From NCBI GenBank assembly GCA_026645775.1, contig JAPKMS010000035.1:1-40338 (forward strand): a stretch of 40,338 nt of DNA. The letters run 5' to 3'. Positions 27,727 to 36,898 of the stretch are shown here, one piece after another (position 1 is the first letter of the stretch; each line of letters starts with the position of its first letter). The stretch comes from Anaerolineae bacterium. GTDB taxonomy: Bacteria; Chloroflexota; Anaerolineae; CG2-30-64-16. The notes under the pieces were generated by a model. It was not told where the DNA came from. It made no database searches and was given only the letters and a program-made list of their open reading frames with translations. The translations under genes and the position numbers were made by a program.

Positions 27727-28946
27727 TGGAAGAAGAATTCAGTCTCAGCCAATACGTGACGATGCTGCGCCGGCGTTGGCGCACCGTGGCGGTCGTCCTG
27801 GGGGTGGCGCTGCTGGCCGCTGCGGCCTTCAGCCTGTTTCAGCCGGTCAGCTACGACGCGCAGGCGGTGCTGGTGGCCCAGGCGCCCAAGTACGCCTGGC
27901 GTCTCGACTCCAGCTTTCAGAGCATCGTAGAGGATCTGCGGCTGGATCGGCGCAGCGATTACACGGCGCTGATTTCGGACAAAGCGTTGGGCAGCCAAAT
28001 GGCTCGGCAGGTCATTATCTTGCTAGGAGACAAGCTGCCGCCCGACTTGCAGGATGTCCAGACAGTGCGGCGATCGGTGGAGGTGAAGAACGGCGCGGGG
28101 CGGCTGCTCTATCTTCTGACGAACGCGCCCACGCCCGATCTGGCACGCGATCTGACGGACGCCTGGTCGCAGGTGTTGATCGCAGAAGTCGAGGCGCGCT
28201 TCGGGCAGAGCGCCGACAGGACAAAATTCGAGGCCGAATTGGCCGGCGCGCAGGCGCACCTGGATCAGGTCACGCAGGCGCTGCGAGATTTCCAGGCGCG
28301 CACCGGGCTGGCGATGGAGCTGGGCGGCGAGATGACAACGCTCAGTGAGGGCACCCTGGCGGCCGGTCTGCCGCTGCTCCAGCAGAAGCTGGTGTTGGGC
28401 AACAGCGCGCTGGCCGAATACCAGGTGGCAAGCGAACGTGTGCAGCTCCTGATCGACCGGGCCAAGGCCGCGCAGGCCGCGGGCGCAGGCTTCGGGACGC
28501 TGCCGTTGGAGGTTTTGAGCACGCCACTGCTGGTCGAACGCGGGCAGGTAACACGGGCCAAGATCGATGCCCTGGGCGGCAACTTCGATCGGCTGCTGGT
28601 CTTGTTGGACGCCGAGCAGGAGGCGCTCTCTGAGACGCTGGCGACGCTGCAAGTCGGAATCAATGCGCTCCAGGCCGAGCTGGCAGACAAGCTTCAGGAG
28701 CGGAACCGGCTTCAGCGCGAATATAACATCAGCGAAGAAGCCGTCAAGGCTCTTGAGCGCAAAGTGACGGAACTGTCGATCCAGGAAGGGGTTTCCGGCT
28801 CAATGCTCGCAGTGGCAAGTCCGGCCGGGCTGCCGGAAACCAAGGCCACGCCCAACTGGATCATAAACCTGGGCCTCGCGTTTGTGCTGGGGTTGCTGGG
28901 CGGTGTGGCGCTGGCGCTTGGGCGGGCCTACGTGCGTGGCGCCTGA
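27726..28946 (+). CDS. Wzz-like polysaccharide chain-length/export regulator
   Basis: EEEFSLSQYVTMLRRRWRTVAVVLGVALLAAAAFSL N-terminal Wzz segment, long coiled-coil, C-terminal TM; 1-nt overlap with the preceding stop; no kinase domain. Confidence 0.85.
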   Translation: MEEEFSLSQYVTMLRRRWRTVAVVLGVALLAAAAFSLFQPVSYDAQAVLVAQAPKYAWRLDSSFQSIVEDLRLDRRSDYTALISDKALGSQMARQVIILLGDKLPPDLQDVQTVRRSVEVKNGAGRLLYLLTNAPTPDLARDLTDAWSQVLIAEVEARFGQSADRTKFEAELAGAQAHLDQVTQALRDFQARTGLAMELGGEMTTLSEGTLAAGLPLLQQKLVLGNSALAEYQVASERVQLLIDRAKAAQAAGAGFGTLPLEVLSTPLLVERGQVTRAKIDALGGNFDRLLVLLDAEQEALSETLATLQVGINALQAELADKLQERNRLQREYNISEEAVKALERKVTELSIQEGVSGSMLAVASPAGLPETKATPNWIINLGLAFVLGLLGGVALALGRAYVRGA

Positions 28947-28952
28947 GCGGCG

Positions 28953-30833
28953 ATGAACGCGCCGCCGCGCGCCTATCGCGTCTGGGTGCTGCTGCTGGTG
29001 GGGTTTACGCTCGTCAGGGGCGCGGCGCTGGCGGTGCTGCTCCCCGCGTGGCAGGCCCCCGATGAACCCGGCCATTACGAATACGCCCGCCTCATCGACC
29101 GGTTCGGCTGGCGCGCCGGGCCGGAGAACCGGACCGCAGGGCTTCAGGCCGAGATCATCGCCGATCTGGCGCAGGGAGATTTCTGGCGCCAGGTGCGGGC
29201 AGCCACGCCGGATCCCCTGCCCGGTACGTTCGATGCCGATCCGTTTCTCGCCCGCTCGGGGTCCCAGGTCGGCGATGAGCCGCCTGCTTATTACGCCCTG
29301 CTCGCGGTGCTCTGGCGGGGATGGCCGGGGGCGAGCATCCGGCAGCAGCTCTTGATTGGCCGGCTGGGGTCGGTTTGCCTGCTGACGCTGGCTGTGCTGC
29401 TGGCTGCCTGGGCGGCGCGGCGCGCCTGGCCGGCCGACCGGCGGATGGCTTATGCGCTGCCGGGTTTTGTGGCGCTGCATCCGATGGCCGCCTTCATGGG
29501 CGCGGCGCTGAATAACGATGCGTTGGCCCTGTTGGCCGGTGTTGCCGGCGCGGCCGTGCTATTGTGGAGCTCTCGCCCCGACGCGCCGCGTTGGCGGCTG
29601 GCGTTGTTGCTCAGCATGCCGATCATCGGGCTGGGAGCCAAGAAGACGACGCTGTTCCTGGCGCCGCTGGCCCTCGTCCTGGCCCTGTGCTTGAGCGGCG
29701 TCCCGCGCGTTGGGCGGTGGCTGGGCGGCCGCCCGGTGATCCGGCGCAGCGCAGCGATTGTTCTGCTGATCGCCGCGATACTGGTCGCGCTCTGGCTGGA
29801 CGGCGGCGTCGCAGATTGGCCGGCAGCCTGGGTGACGGAGGGCGGCGCAGCGCGCGGCAGCCGGGTGCTCCTGGCCGATGGCCCTGCGCTGGCGTTGACC
29901 GACAACGACTTGGGCCACCGGGCCCTCCTGGAGCAGACTGTGGCCTGGCCTGTGGGTGCGCCGGCACAGCGGATGCGCTTGACTACGCAAGTGCGCACCG
30001 CCGACGGGCAAGAGGGCGCTGTCGAGGTCAGCGTGCGGATTACCACAGGCATGGAGGCCGGTGAGACAATCTGCACGGCCGGCCCGGCGTGGACCGAATG
30101 TGCGTTGACTTATGCTCTGCCTGCCCCGGCCAGCAATCTGCGCGTGGTGTTGGCTGTGGGCGCCAAGGGCCATACGGCGGTCGAGGGCGGGGTCTACTGG
30201 CGGGACGTCCGGCTAACGCCTGCGGCAGGGCCGGGCGATGCGAACTGGGTGGCAAACCCCGACGGCGCCGGGGTGGCGCGGCGGGCTATGCCCCTGGCTC
30301 TGTGGCTGGAGCGCTCGTTGCAGGCCCCGCGCGGCTGGCTAGTGGCCCTGGCCCGGCCGGAGAACTGGAGCGCCGGCGCGCTGGCGCGATACGGCATCTA
30401 TGCGGTGCTGGCGTTTGCGAGTTTCTGGGGCAATTTTGGCTGGCTGCAGGCGCCGCTGCCCTGGCCGTTCTATCTAGGGTGGCTGGCCCTCTGCGGCGTG
30501 GCCACGGTCGGGCTGGTCAACTGGCTGGCCCGGCGCCTGATCGACCGGGCGGGTGGGCTGACGGCTGCGCTGCGCCGGGATGCCGCGGCCTGGCTGTGTG
30601 TCGGGGCCGTGTGGTTGGCGTTGGCGCAGGTCGTGCTGCCGATGATCGGCTTTGCCTGGCAGCCCCAGGGCCGCTATCTGCTGCCGGCGCTGCTGCCCAT
30701 CGGCGTCTGCCTGATTCTCGGCCTGCGCGCGGTCTGGCCGGCGCGTTGGCGCGGCTCCGCTGAGGCCGTGCTGTTGGGCACGTTGGCCCTGGCGAACGTG
30801 GCGATGTTCGGCGTCTTTGCGGCGCGTTGGTGA
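28953..30833 (+). CDS. Second DUF2142/GT-C-like membrane protein with an inserted soluble domain
   Basis: LLPAWQAPDEPGHYEYARLIDRFG first loop; PPAYYALLAVLW; soluble non-TM segment in the middle; TM helices resume after it; QPQGRYLLPALLPIGVCLILGLRAVWP end. Confidence 0.82.
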   Translation: MNAPPRAYRVWVLLLVGFTLVRGAALAVLLPAWQAPDEPGHYEYARLIDRFGWRAGPENRTAGLQAEIIADLAQGDFWRQVRAATPDPLPGTFDADPFLARSGSQVGDEPPAYYALLAVLWRGWPGASIRQQLLIGRLGSVCLLTLAVLLAAWAARRAWPADRRMAYALPGFVALHPMAAFMGAALNNDALALLAGVAGAAVLLWSSRPDAPRWRLALLLSMPIIGLGAKKTTLFLAPLALVLALCLSGVPRVGRWLGGRPVIRRSAAIVLLIAAILVALWLDGGVADWPAAWVTEGGAARGSRVLLADGPALALTDNDLGHRALLEQTVAWPVGAPAQRMRLTTQVRTADGQEGAVEVSVRITTGMEAGETICTAGPAWTECALTYALPAPASNLRVVLAVGAKGHTAVEGGVYWRDVRLTPAAGPGDANWVANPDGAGVARRAMPLALWLERSLQAPRGWLVALARPENWSAGALARYGIYAVLAFASFWGNFGWLQAPLPWPFYLGWLALCGVATVGLVNWLARRLIDRAGGLTAALRRDAAAWLCVGAVWLALAQVVLPMIGFAWQPQGRYLLPALLPIGVCLILGLRAVWPARWRGSAEAVLLGTLALANVAMFGVFAARW

Positions 30834-30846
30834 TGGGGATGAATCG

Positions 30847-32526
30847 ATGAGTGATGAGCGCACCCCCCTGTTGGTGATCGGGCTGGATGGCGGCAGTTGG
30901 ACCGTCCTGGGCCCGGCGATCGACGCGGGGTTGATGCCGAACCTGGCTCGACTGCGGGCGGGCGGCGCGTGGGGCGATCTGGCCTCCACCGTGCCGCCGT
31001 TCACCGCGCCCGCCTGGTCCACGTTTATGACCGGCAAAAACCCCGGCCAACACGGCGTGCTGTCGTTCTTCCGGCAGGATGTGACCGCCTATGCGCTGAC
31101 CCCATCGGCCGTGCTGGCTGCGGGCGCCGCGCAGCGCGATGACGTGCTGTGGGTGCGGCTGGGCGCGGCCGGCCGCCGCGTCGGCGTGGTCAACGTGCCG
31201 GTGACTTATCCGCCCCGCCCGGTCAACGGCTTCCTGGTAACGGGTTTGATGACCCCAATCGGCAGCGAGACGTTCACCTATCCCCAGGCGCTTGCGCAGG
31301 AGCTCGGCGCGGATTACGTGATTGAGCCGGATTATCTGCGGGAGTTCACGGAGACGTCTGATCTGGGCCGGCTGCCAATGCGCGAGCGCATGTTGGCCGA
31401 TCTCGATCGCTCCGAGGCGGTCCGGGCGCAGGCGTGCGTCGATCTGATCGCCCGCAACCGTCCAGATTTCTTCATGGTGGTGTTCGCCAGCACCGACCGG
31501 CTGGGACACTTCTTCTGGGACTACCTGGACCCGAACGTGGCCGGCGCGACGGACCGGGATGCGGCGCTGTTGGCGCGCGTGCAGGCCCATTTCCGGCTCC
31601 TCGACGACGCGATCGGGGCCCTGGTGGCCGCGATGGGACCCGGCGTCACGGTGCTGCTGATGTCGGATCACGGTTTCGGGCCCGCGCCACAGCGTTGGGC
31701 GCATGCTAATACGTGGCTGCGCGAGCAGGGGCTGTTGGCGCTGCAAACCGGCCGCGCCGTGGGCTGGACCAACCCGGCGTTTTGGAAGGCGCGGCTGGAA
31801 GATAGCCCCGTGAAGCGGTGGGCGCGCGCGGTGCTGCCGAGGAGCGCACAGCGCGCGATCCGGCGGGCCGAGCGCCTGGAAGACCTGGTGGACTGGCCCG
31901 CCACCCGCGCCTATGCCATGCCGCTCTACACCAACGTGACCGGGGTCATCGTGAATCTGCGCGGCCGCCAAGCGGACGGCTGTGTGGAGCCCGGCGCGGA
32001 TTACGAGGCCGTGCGCGACGCGGTGCTGGCGGCCGCGGCCGCATGGCGTGACCCGTTCACCGGGGAACGGCTGGTGCGATCGGCGTGGCGGCGGGAGGAG
32101 CTTTACCGCGGCGAGCACACGACGCAGTTCCCGGATGTCATCCTCGCCTTGGCGCTGGACTATACCGTCGTCCCCACTTTGCCCCCGCGCACGGTCACTC
32201 CGGCCGACCCGACAGACCGCACGGGCGATCATCGGCCTGAAGGCATTTTCCTGGCGTACGGCCCGGCGATCCGGCCCGGCCCGCTTGCGGGGGCAGCCAT
32301 CGCTGATCTGGCGCCCACTCTCTACCATCTGGCCGGGCTGCCTGTGCCTGATGACCTGGATGGCCGCGTGCTCCAAGCGGCGTTTGACCCGGCCTGGCTC
32401 GCTGGCCATCCGGTTTGCAGGGCTGCCGAAGGTCCAGCCGGCTCGCCGGCGGCTGCGGCCAGCATCTACACCGCCGAAGAAGAGGCCGCGCTGGCGCAGC
32501 ACCTGGCGGCGTTGGGGTATCTGTGA
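30847..32526 (+). CDS. Alkaline phosphatase superfamily / type I phosphodiesterase-nucleotide pyrophosphatase family protein (copy 1)
   Basis: LLVIGLDGGSW; PPFTAPAWSTFMTGKNPGQHGV; DRLGHFFWDYLD; MSDHGFGP; GDHRPEG. Confidence 0.9.
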   Translation: MSDERTPLLVIGLDGGSWTVLGPAIDAGLMPNLARLRAGGAWGDLASTVPPFTAPAWSTFMTGKNPGQHGVLSFFRQDVTAYALTPSAVLAAGAAQRDDVLWVRLGAAGRRVGVVNVPVTYPPRPVNGFLVTGLMTPIGSETFTYPQALAQELGADYVIEPDYLREFTETSDLGRLPMRERMLADLDRSEAVRAQACVDLIARNRPDFFMVVFASTDRLGHFFWDYLDPNVAGATDRDAALLARVQAHFRLLDDAIGALVAAMGPGVTVLLMSDHGFGPAPQRWAHANTWLREQGLLALQTGRAVGWTNPAFWKARLEDSPVKRWARAVLPRSAQRAIRRAERLEDLVDWPATRAYAMPLYTNVTGVIVNLRGRQADGCVEPGADYEAVRDAVLAAAAAWRDPFTGERLVRSAWRREELYRGEHTTQFPDVILALALDYTVVPTLPPRTVTPADPTDRTGDHRPEGIFLAYGPAIRPGPLAGAAIADLAPTLYHLAGLPVPDDLDGRVLQAAFDPAWLAGHPVCRAAEGPAGSPAAAASIYTAEEEAALAQHLAALGYL

Positions 32527-34184
32527 TGGATGAACACTACCGCGGCCCGCGCACGCTGGTGATCGGGCTGGATGGCGCGACCTGGCGGCTCCTGGAGCCG
32601 CGGCTGGCGGCCGGCGATCTGCCGGTGCTGGCCGGGCTCATCGCGGCCGGCGCGCGCGGCCCGCTGCGCTCGACCCTCCGCCCCGAAAGCTCGGTGGCGT
32701 GGAGCAGCTTTGCCACCGGAGTCAACGCGGGGCGTCACGGTGTCTTCGGGTTTGCCGGGCACGTGCCGGGCAGCTACAAGGTGCGGCTGATGACCGCCGC
32801 CGATGTGCGCATGCCGCTCTTTTGGGAGTGGACGGCCGGACACGGCATCCGCACGGGCATCTTCAACGTCCCGTTGGTCACTTATCCGCCGCGGGCATTG
32901 CCCGATGGCAGCTTCAGCGTCGGCGGGCTGATCACGCCTGGGTTAAGGAGCGACTTCACCTGGCCGCTGGCCTTGCGGGATGAGCTGCTGGCCCACGCGC
33001 CGGGCTACCAGCTCGACACCGAGATGGATCAAGCCGGCTTGTCTGACGAGCAGATCATCGCAGGGCTGGCCGAGTTGATCCGCACCCATCTCGACGCGGC
33101 GCTCTATCTGATCCGCACCCGGCAGCCTGAGCTGTTCGTCGCTGTCTTCATGGCCACCGACCGCATCCAGCACCATCTCTGGCGCCATCTTGATCCCCGC
33201 CATCCGCGCTACGACGCGGCCCGGTCACCGGGGCTGGCGCTGCGGATCCTCGATCTTTACCGGCAGCTCGATGCCGCCGTCGGCGCGTTGCAGGCCGCGG
33301 CCGCCGCGGATGCCTTGGTGCTTGTGATGTCGGATCATGGATTCAACGGCTGCGATCGGGCGTTTTCGGTCAACGCCTGGCTGGCGCAAAGCGGCTGGCT
33401 GGCGCTGAAGCGCGGTGCGGGTGCGCGGGGGACGGGCGCGCGGCTGCTGCGGCGTATGCGCCACGTGCCGGGTGTGCGCCGGTTGCGGGCGCTGTTGCCG
33501 GGCGTGCGTGATATCAAGCTGACCGATGCCTGGCGGCCCGACCCGACGGACTGGATCGATTGGAGCCGCACCCAGGCTTACTTCAGCGATGTGGGCGGCA
33601 TCCGCATCAACGTGGCGGGGCGGGAGCCGGAGGGGATCGTGCCGCCGGCCGACTACGAGCGCCTGCGCGATGAGATTACCGCCGGCTTGCTGGCACTGCG
33701 CGATCCTGCGACGGGGAGTGCGCCCATCTCGGCCGTTTATCGGCGGGAGGCGCTGTACGAGGGGCCGCACGTGGCGTTGGCGCCCGACCTGATCGCTGAG
33801 CCGCGCCGCGATGACGCTGATCCGGCCCGCAATTATCTGCTGGCCTATGGCGCGCCGCCCGGCGGGGGGCTGTTTGCCGAACTGCCGGGGCTGGATGGCA
33901 ACCACGACCTCGACGGCATCCTGATCGCGGCCGGACGGGGCGTCACGCCCGGTGCCATAGTGGGCGCACACCTGTGGGACCTCGCGCCGACGCTGTACCG
34001 CAGCCTGGGCATCGCGGGGCCGTCCGGCCTCGATGGCCGTATCCTGCCCGAGCTGGTCTCAGATGCCGGCGCGCTCGAAGGGCACACCGCTGGGGCAGCG
34101 ATCCCAGCCGCTGCCCCGGCGCTCACCGCGGAGGATGAGGCGGCCCTGGCCGATCATCTGCGCGCGCTGGGATACTTGAGCTGA
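32526..34184 (+). CDS. Alkaline phosphatase superfamily / type I phosphodiesterase-nucleotide pyrophosphatase family protein (copy 2)
   Basis: LVIGLDGATW; RPESSVAWSSFATGVNAGRHGV; DRIQHHLWRHLD; MSDHGFNG; GNHDLDG; 1-nt overlap with copy 1. Confidence 0.9.
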   Translation: MDEHYRGPRTLVIGLDGATWRLLEPRLAAGDLPVLAGLIAAGARGPLRSTLRPESSVAWSSFATGVNAGRHGVFGFAGHVPGSYKVRLMTAADVRMPLFWEWTAGHGIRTGIFNVPLVTYPPRALPDGSFSVGGLITPGLRSDFTWPLALRDELLAHAPGYQLDTEMDQAGLSDEQIIAGLAELIRTHLDAALYLIRTRQPELFVAVFMATDRIQHHLWRHLDPRHPRYDAARSPGLALRILDLYRQLDAAVGALQAAAAADALVLVMSDHGFNGCDRAFSVNAWLAQSGWLALKRGAGARGTGARLLRRMRHVPGVRRLRALLPGVRDIKLTDAWRPDPTDWIDWSRTQAYFSDVGGIRINVAGREPEGIVPPADYERLRDEITAGLLALRDPATGSAPISAVYRREALYEGPHVALAPDLIAEPRRDDADPARNYLLAYGAPPGGGLFAELPGLDGNHDLDGILIAAGRGVTPGAIVGAHLWDLAPTLYRSLGIAGPSGLDGRILPELVSDAGALEGHTAGAAIPAAAPALTAEDEAALADHLRALGYLS

Positions 34185-34189
34185 AGCGT

Positions 34190-35677
34190 ATGGGCACGCT
34201 TACGCGCGTCGTTCGTAATCTGGCCGCCCTGGTCACATCGCTGGTGCTTGAAAGGGCGATCAGCCTGGTGCTGTTCCTGGTGATTGCCCGGCGGTTGGGG
34301 CCGGATGAGCTTGGCGAATATGCGCTGGCGTTTTCATTCCTGGCGATTTTCGAGACGCTCTCGGTTTTCGGTCAGAACCTGCTGGTGGTGCGCGAGGTCG
34401 CCCGGGATCGCACCAGCGCCGGACGCTACCTGATCAACTCCAGTGCGCTGGTCTCAGTCGTAGCCGTGCTGTGCGCAGCGTTGATGCCCACCGTGGCGCG
34501 CTGGTTGGGGTATCCGCCGCAGACGGTCTATTATATCCTGTTGGTAGGCCTGGTGCTGATCCCTGACTCGCTGGCGACCGTCTCGGAGTCGGTCGTGCAG
34601 GCGTGGGAGCGGATGGAGTTCATTGCGCTTTTCCGCTTTGCCACCAATCTGCTCGGCGCGGGGCTGGCGATCGTGCTGCTGAACGGCGGAGCTGGGCTGG
34701 TGGCGGTTTTTTGGGTGTTGGTGGCGCAGCGCACCCTGCTGGCAATGGCCTACGGCTGGTTGGTGTGGCAGCATGATGTGCGCGGAACACGGGCGCACTT
34801 CGAGTTGCCGTTTTGCCGCGAGTTGGTGCGAGTCTCGCTCGCCTTCATGGGCATGAGCGTGTTCGCGGCGCTCTTTAAGAACGTTGATGTCTGGATCTTG
34901 CGCGGAATGAGCACCCCCACCGAGGTCGGTGTGTACGCGGCGGCCGATCGGCCGGTGGCGCTCGTTACTTTAGCGGCGCCCATCATCATGACTGCGCTCT
35001 TTCCCAGCCTGGCCGAGACTTACCGATCAGCGCCGGAGCGGTTCGAGCGCATCCTGGAGAGCAGCCTCCGCCTGTTGGCCGTGACCGTTCCGTTTGTGGC
35101 AAGCCTGCTGGCGCTGGCCGCGCCGGGGCTGGTGGGGCTGCTTTACGGCGCCGGCTACGAGGGCGTTGTGCTGCCTTTGCAGATCCTGGCCTGGTCGCTG
35201 GTGCCGACGTTCCTGGCAGCCCTATTGTTCCGGGTCTTGCTGGCCAGCAACAACGAGCGCGTTTCGCTGCGCGTGTCCTTCATCAATGTGGTGGCCAACG
35301 TGGGCCTCAACCTGTGGCTGATCCCGCGCGGCGGTGCAGCCGCAGCCAGCCTGGTGGCGCTGGTCACGGGCTTCATGGGCCTGGCGCAGAACTATTGGTA
35401 TGTGGATCGCCATCTGCTGCACATCCGCGCGGGCCGGATTTTTGCCAAGCCGGTGGCGGCGATGGGGGTGGCGGGCGGGCTGTTCTTGCTGCTGCCGTCA
35501 ACCTGGCATCTCTACGTGCGCGGCGGCCTTGCCACGCTGGTCTACCTGGGGGTGCTGGCGCAATTGCGGGTGGTCGCGCGCGAGGAGATCGCGGTGTTCA
35601 CGAGTCTGGCGGCGCGGTGGGGCCGGCGACAGCGGGCGCGCCTTGCCGAGGCGTCGCGGCCGGCGAAGAGGGACTGA
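34190..35677 (+). CDS. Flippase/polysaccharide transporter (Wzx/MATE-like, MOP superfamily), copy 1
   Basis: ARRLGPDELGEYALAFSFLAIFETLSVFGQNLLVVREVARD; multi-pass. Confidence 0.9.
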   Translation: MGTLTRVVRNLAALVTSLVLERAISLVLFLVIARRLGPDELGEYALAFSFLAIFETLSVFGQNLLVVREVARDRTSAGRYLINSSALVSVVAVLCAALMPTVARWLGYPPQTVYYILLVGLVLIPDSLATVSESVVQAWERMEFIALFRFATNLLGAGLAIVLLNGGAGLVAVFWVLVAQRTLLAMAYGWLVWQHDVRGTRAHFELPFCRELVRVSLAFMGMSVFAALFKNVDVWILRGMSTPTEVGVYAAADRPVALVTLAAPIIMTALFPSLAETYRSAPERFERILESSLRLLAVTVPFVASLLALAAPGLVGLLYGAGYEGVVLPLQILAWSLVPTFLAALLFRVLLASNNERVSLRVSFINVVANVGLNLWLIPRGGAAAASLVALVTGFMGLAQNYWYVDRHLLHIRAGRIFAKPVAAMGVAGGLFLLLPSTWHLYVRGGLATLVYLGVLAQLRVVAREEIAVFTSLAARWGRRQRARLAEASRPAKRD

Positions 35678-35680
35678 TCC

Positions 35681-36898
35681 ATGAAGATCGTTTCGATCAA
35701 TGCCGTGCCGCCTTACCCGCCCACTTCCGGTGGGCAGGTGCGCACCTTTAACCTGCTGGGCCGGCTGCACGGGCGGCACGATCTGTCGGTGCTCTGTTTT
35801 TACCGTTCGGCCGAAGAGCGGGCAGGGCTGGCGCATCTGGCGGGACTGGGGTGGCGCATCGTGGCGGTGCCGTTTGCCCGATTGAACCCGGCCCAACCGC
35901 GCACCTGGCCGACGGCTGGCCGCTACCTGGCCGCCCTTGGCAGCGCGCGGCCGGCCGGCGTCACGCACTGGGATCAGCCCGCCATGCATGCGGCGGTGGC
36001 TGAGGCCGCTGCGGGCGCCGCCGTGGTTCAAGCGGAAGAGACCTTCCTGGCGCCCTACGTGCTGGGCCTGCCGCGCGGGCCGATCCGCACCGTGACGGCG
36101 CTCGACGTGTACGCTGTGACGTTGGGCCGGCGGCTGGCGGTGACGCAGGGGTGGCGGCCGCGGTGGAGCTTGCGCCGCGAACAGGCGCGGTTTGCCCGTT
36201 ACGAGGGCTGGGTGGCCGGCCAGGTGGATCGGATGTTAGTGATGTCGGACGTGGATGCGGCCTCCTTGCGCGAGATGAATCCGGCCGCCCGGTTGGCGGT
36301 GGCGCCCAACGGCGTCGATACGCGCCGGCTGCAACCGGGCCCCATCCGCACACAGGGCCGGCACCTGCTGTTCGTCGGCTCGCCCAACCACGCGCCCAAC
36401 GTGGACGCCGCGCATTGGCTGTTGACGGAAATCTGGCCCGCGCTGCACCGGCGGCGGCCGGACGCCACGCTCACGCTGGTGTACATGGACACCCCGGCGG
36501 TGTCGGCGTTGGCTGCGGACCAGCCCGGCGTGCGCGTCACCGGCCGGGCCCTGGATGTGACGCCGTACTATCGGGAGGCGGACCTCGCGCTCGCGCCGCT
36601 CCGCATCGGCTCGGGCACCCGGCTCAAAATTTTGGAGGCGATGGCTCTGGGCGTGCCGATCCTCACGACGCAGGTTGGCGCAGAAGGACTGGCGCTCCTG
36701 CCGGATCAGCATGCGGTCTACGCTGAGACGACCACCGAATGGGTGGACGCGGCCTGTGCGCTGCTGGATGCTGCTGCCCGGCGGCGTGCCTTGGCCGCGG
36801 CCGCGCGGGCGTTGGCCGAAAGTCTGTATGAATGGGATCGGATCGTGGAGCAACTTGAAGCAGTCTATCGGGAGCTGGGCGCTGATGGATCGCGTTGA
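35681..36898 (+). CDS. Glycosyltransferase, GT-B/GT4-like
   Basis: AVPPYPPTSGGQVRTFNLLGRL; FVGSPNHAPNVDAAHWL; APLRIGSGTRLKILEAMALGVPILTTQVGAEGL. Confidence 0.92.
   Translation: MKIVSINAVPPYPPTSGGQVRTFNLLGRLHGRHDLSVLCFYRSAEERAGLAHLAGLGWRIVAVPFARLNPAQPRTWPTAGRYLAALGSARPAGVTHWDQPAMHAAVAEAAAGAAVVQAEETFLAPYVLGLPRGPIRTVTALDVYAVTLGRRLAVTQGWRPRWSLRREQARFARYEGWVAGQVDRMLVMSDVDAASLREMNPAARLAVAPNGVDTRRLQPGPIRTQGRHLLFVGSPNHAPNVDAAHWLLTEIWPALHRRRPDATLTLVYMDTPAVSALAADQPGVRVTGRALDVTPYYREADLALAPLRIGSGTRLKILEAMALGVPILTTQVGAEGLALLPDQHAVYAETTTEWVDAACALLDAAARRRALAAAARALAESLYEWDRIVEQLEAVYRELGADGSR

Noticed and set aside
30517-32502. 661-aa minus-strand ORF antisense to the first phosphodiesterase gene
   Set aside because: The + strand carries clear active-site motifs; the minus translation is Arg/Pro/Gln/His-rich with no family signature
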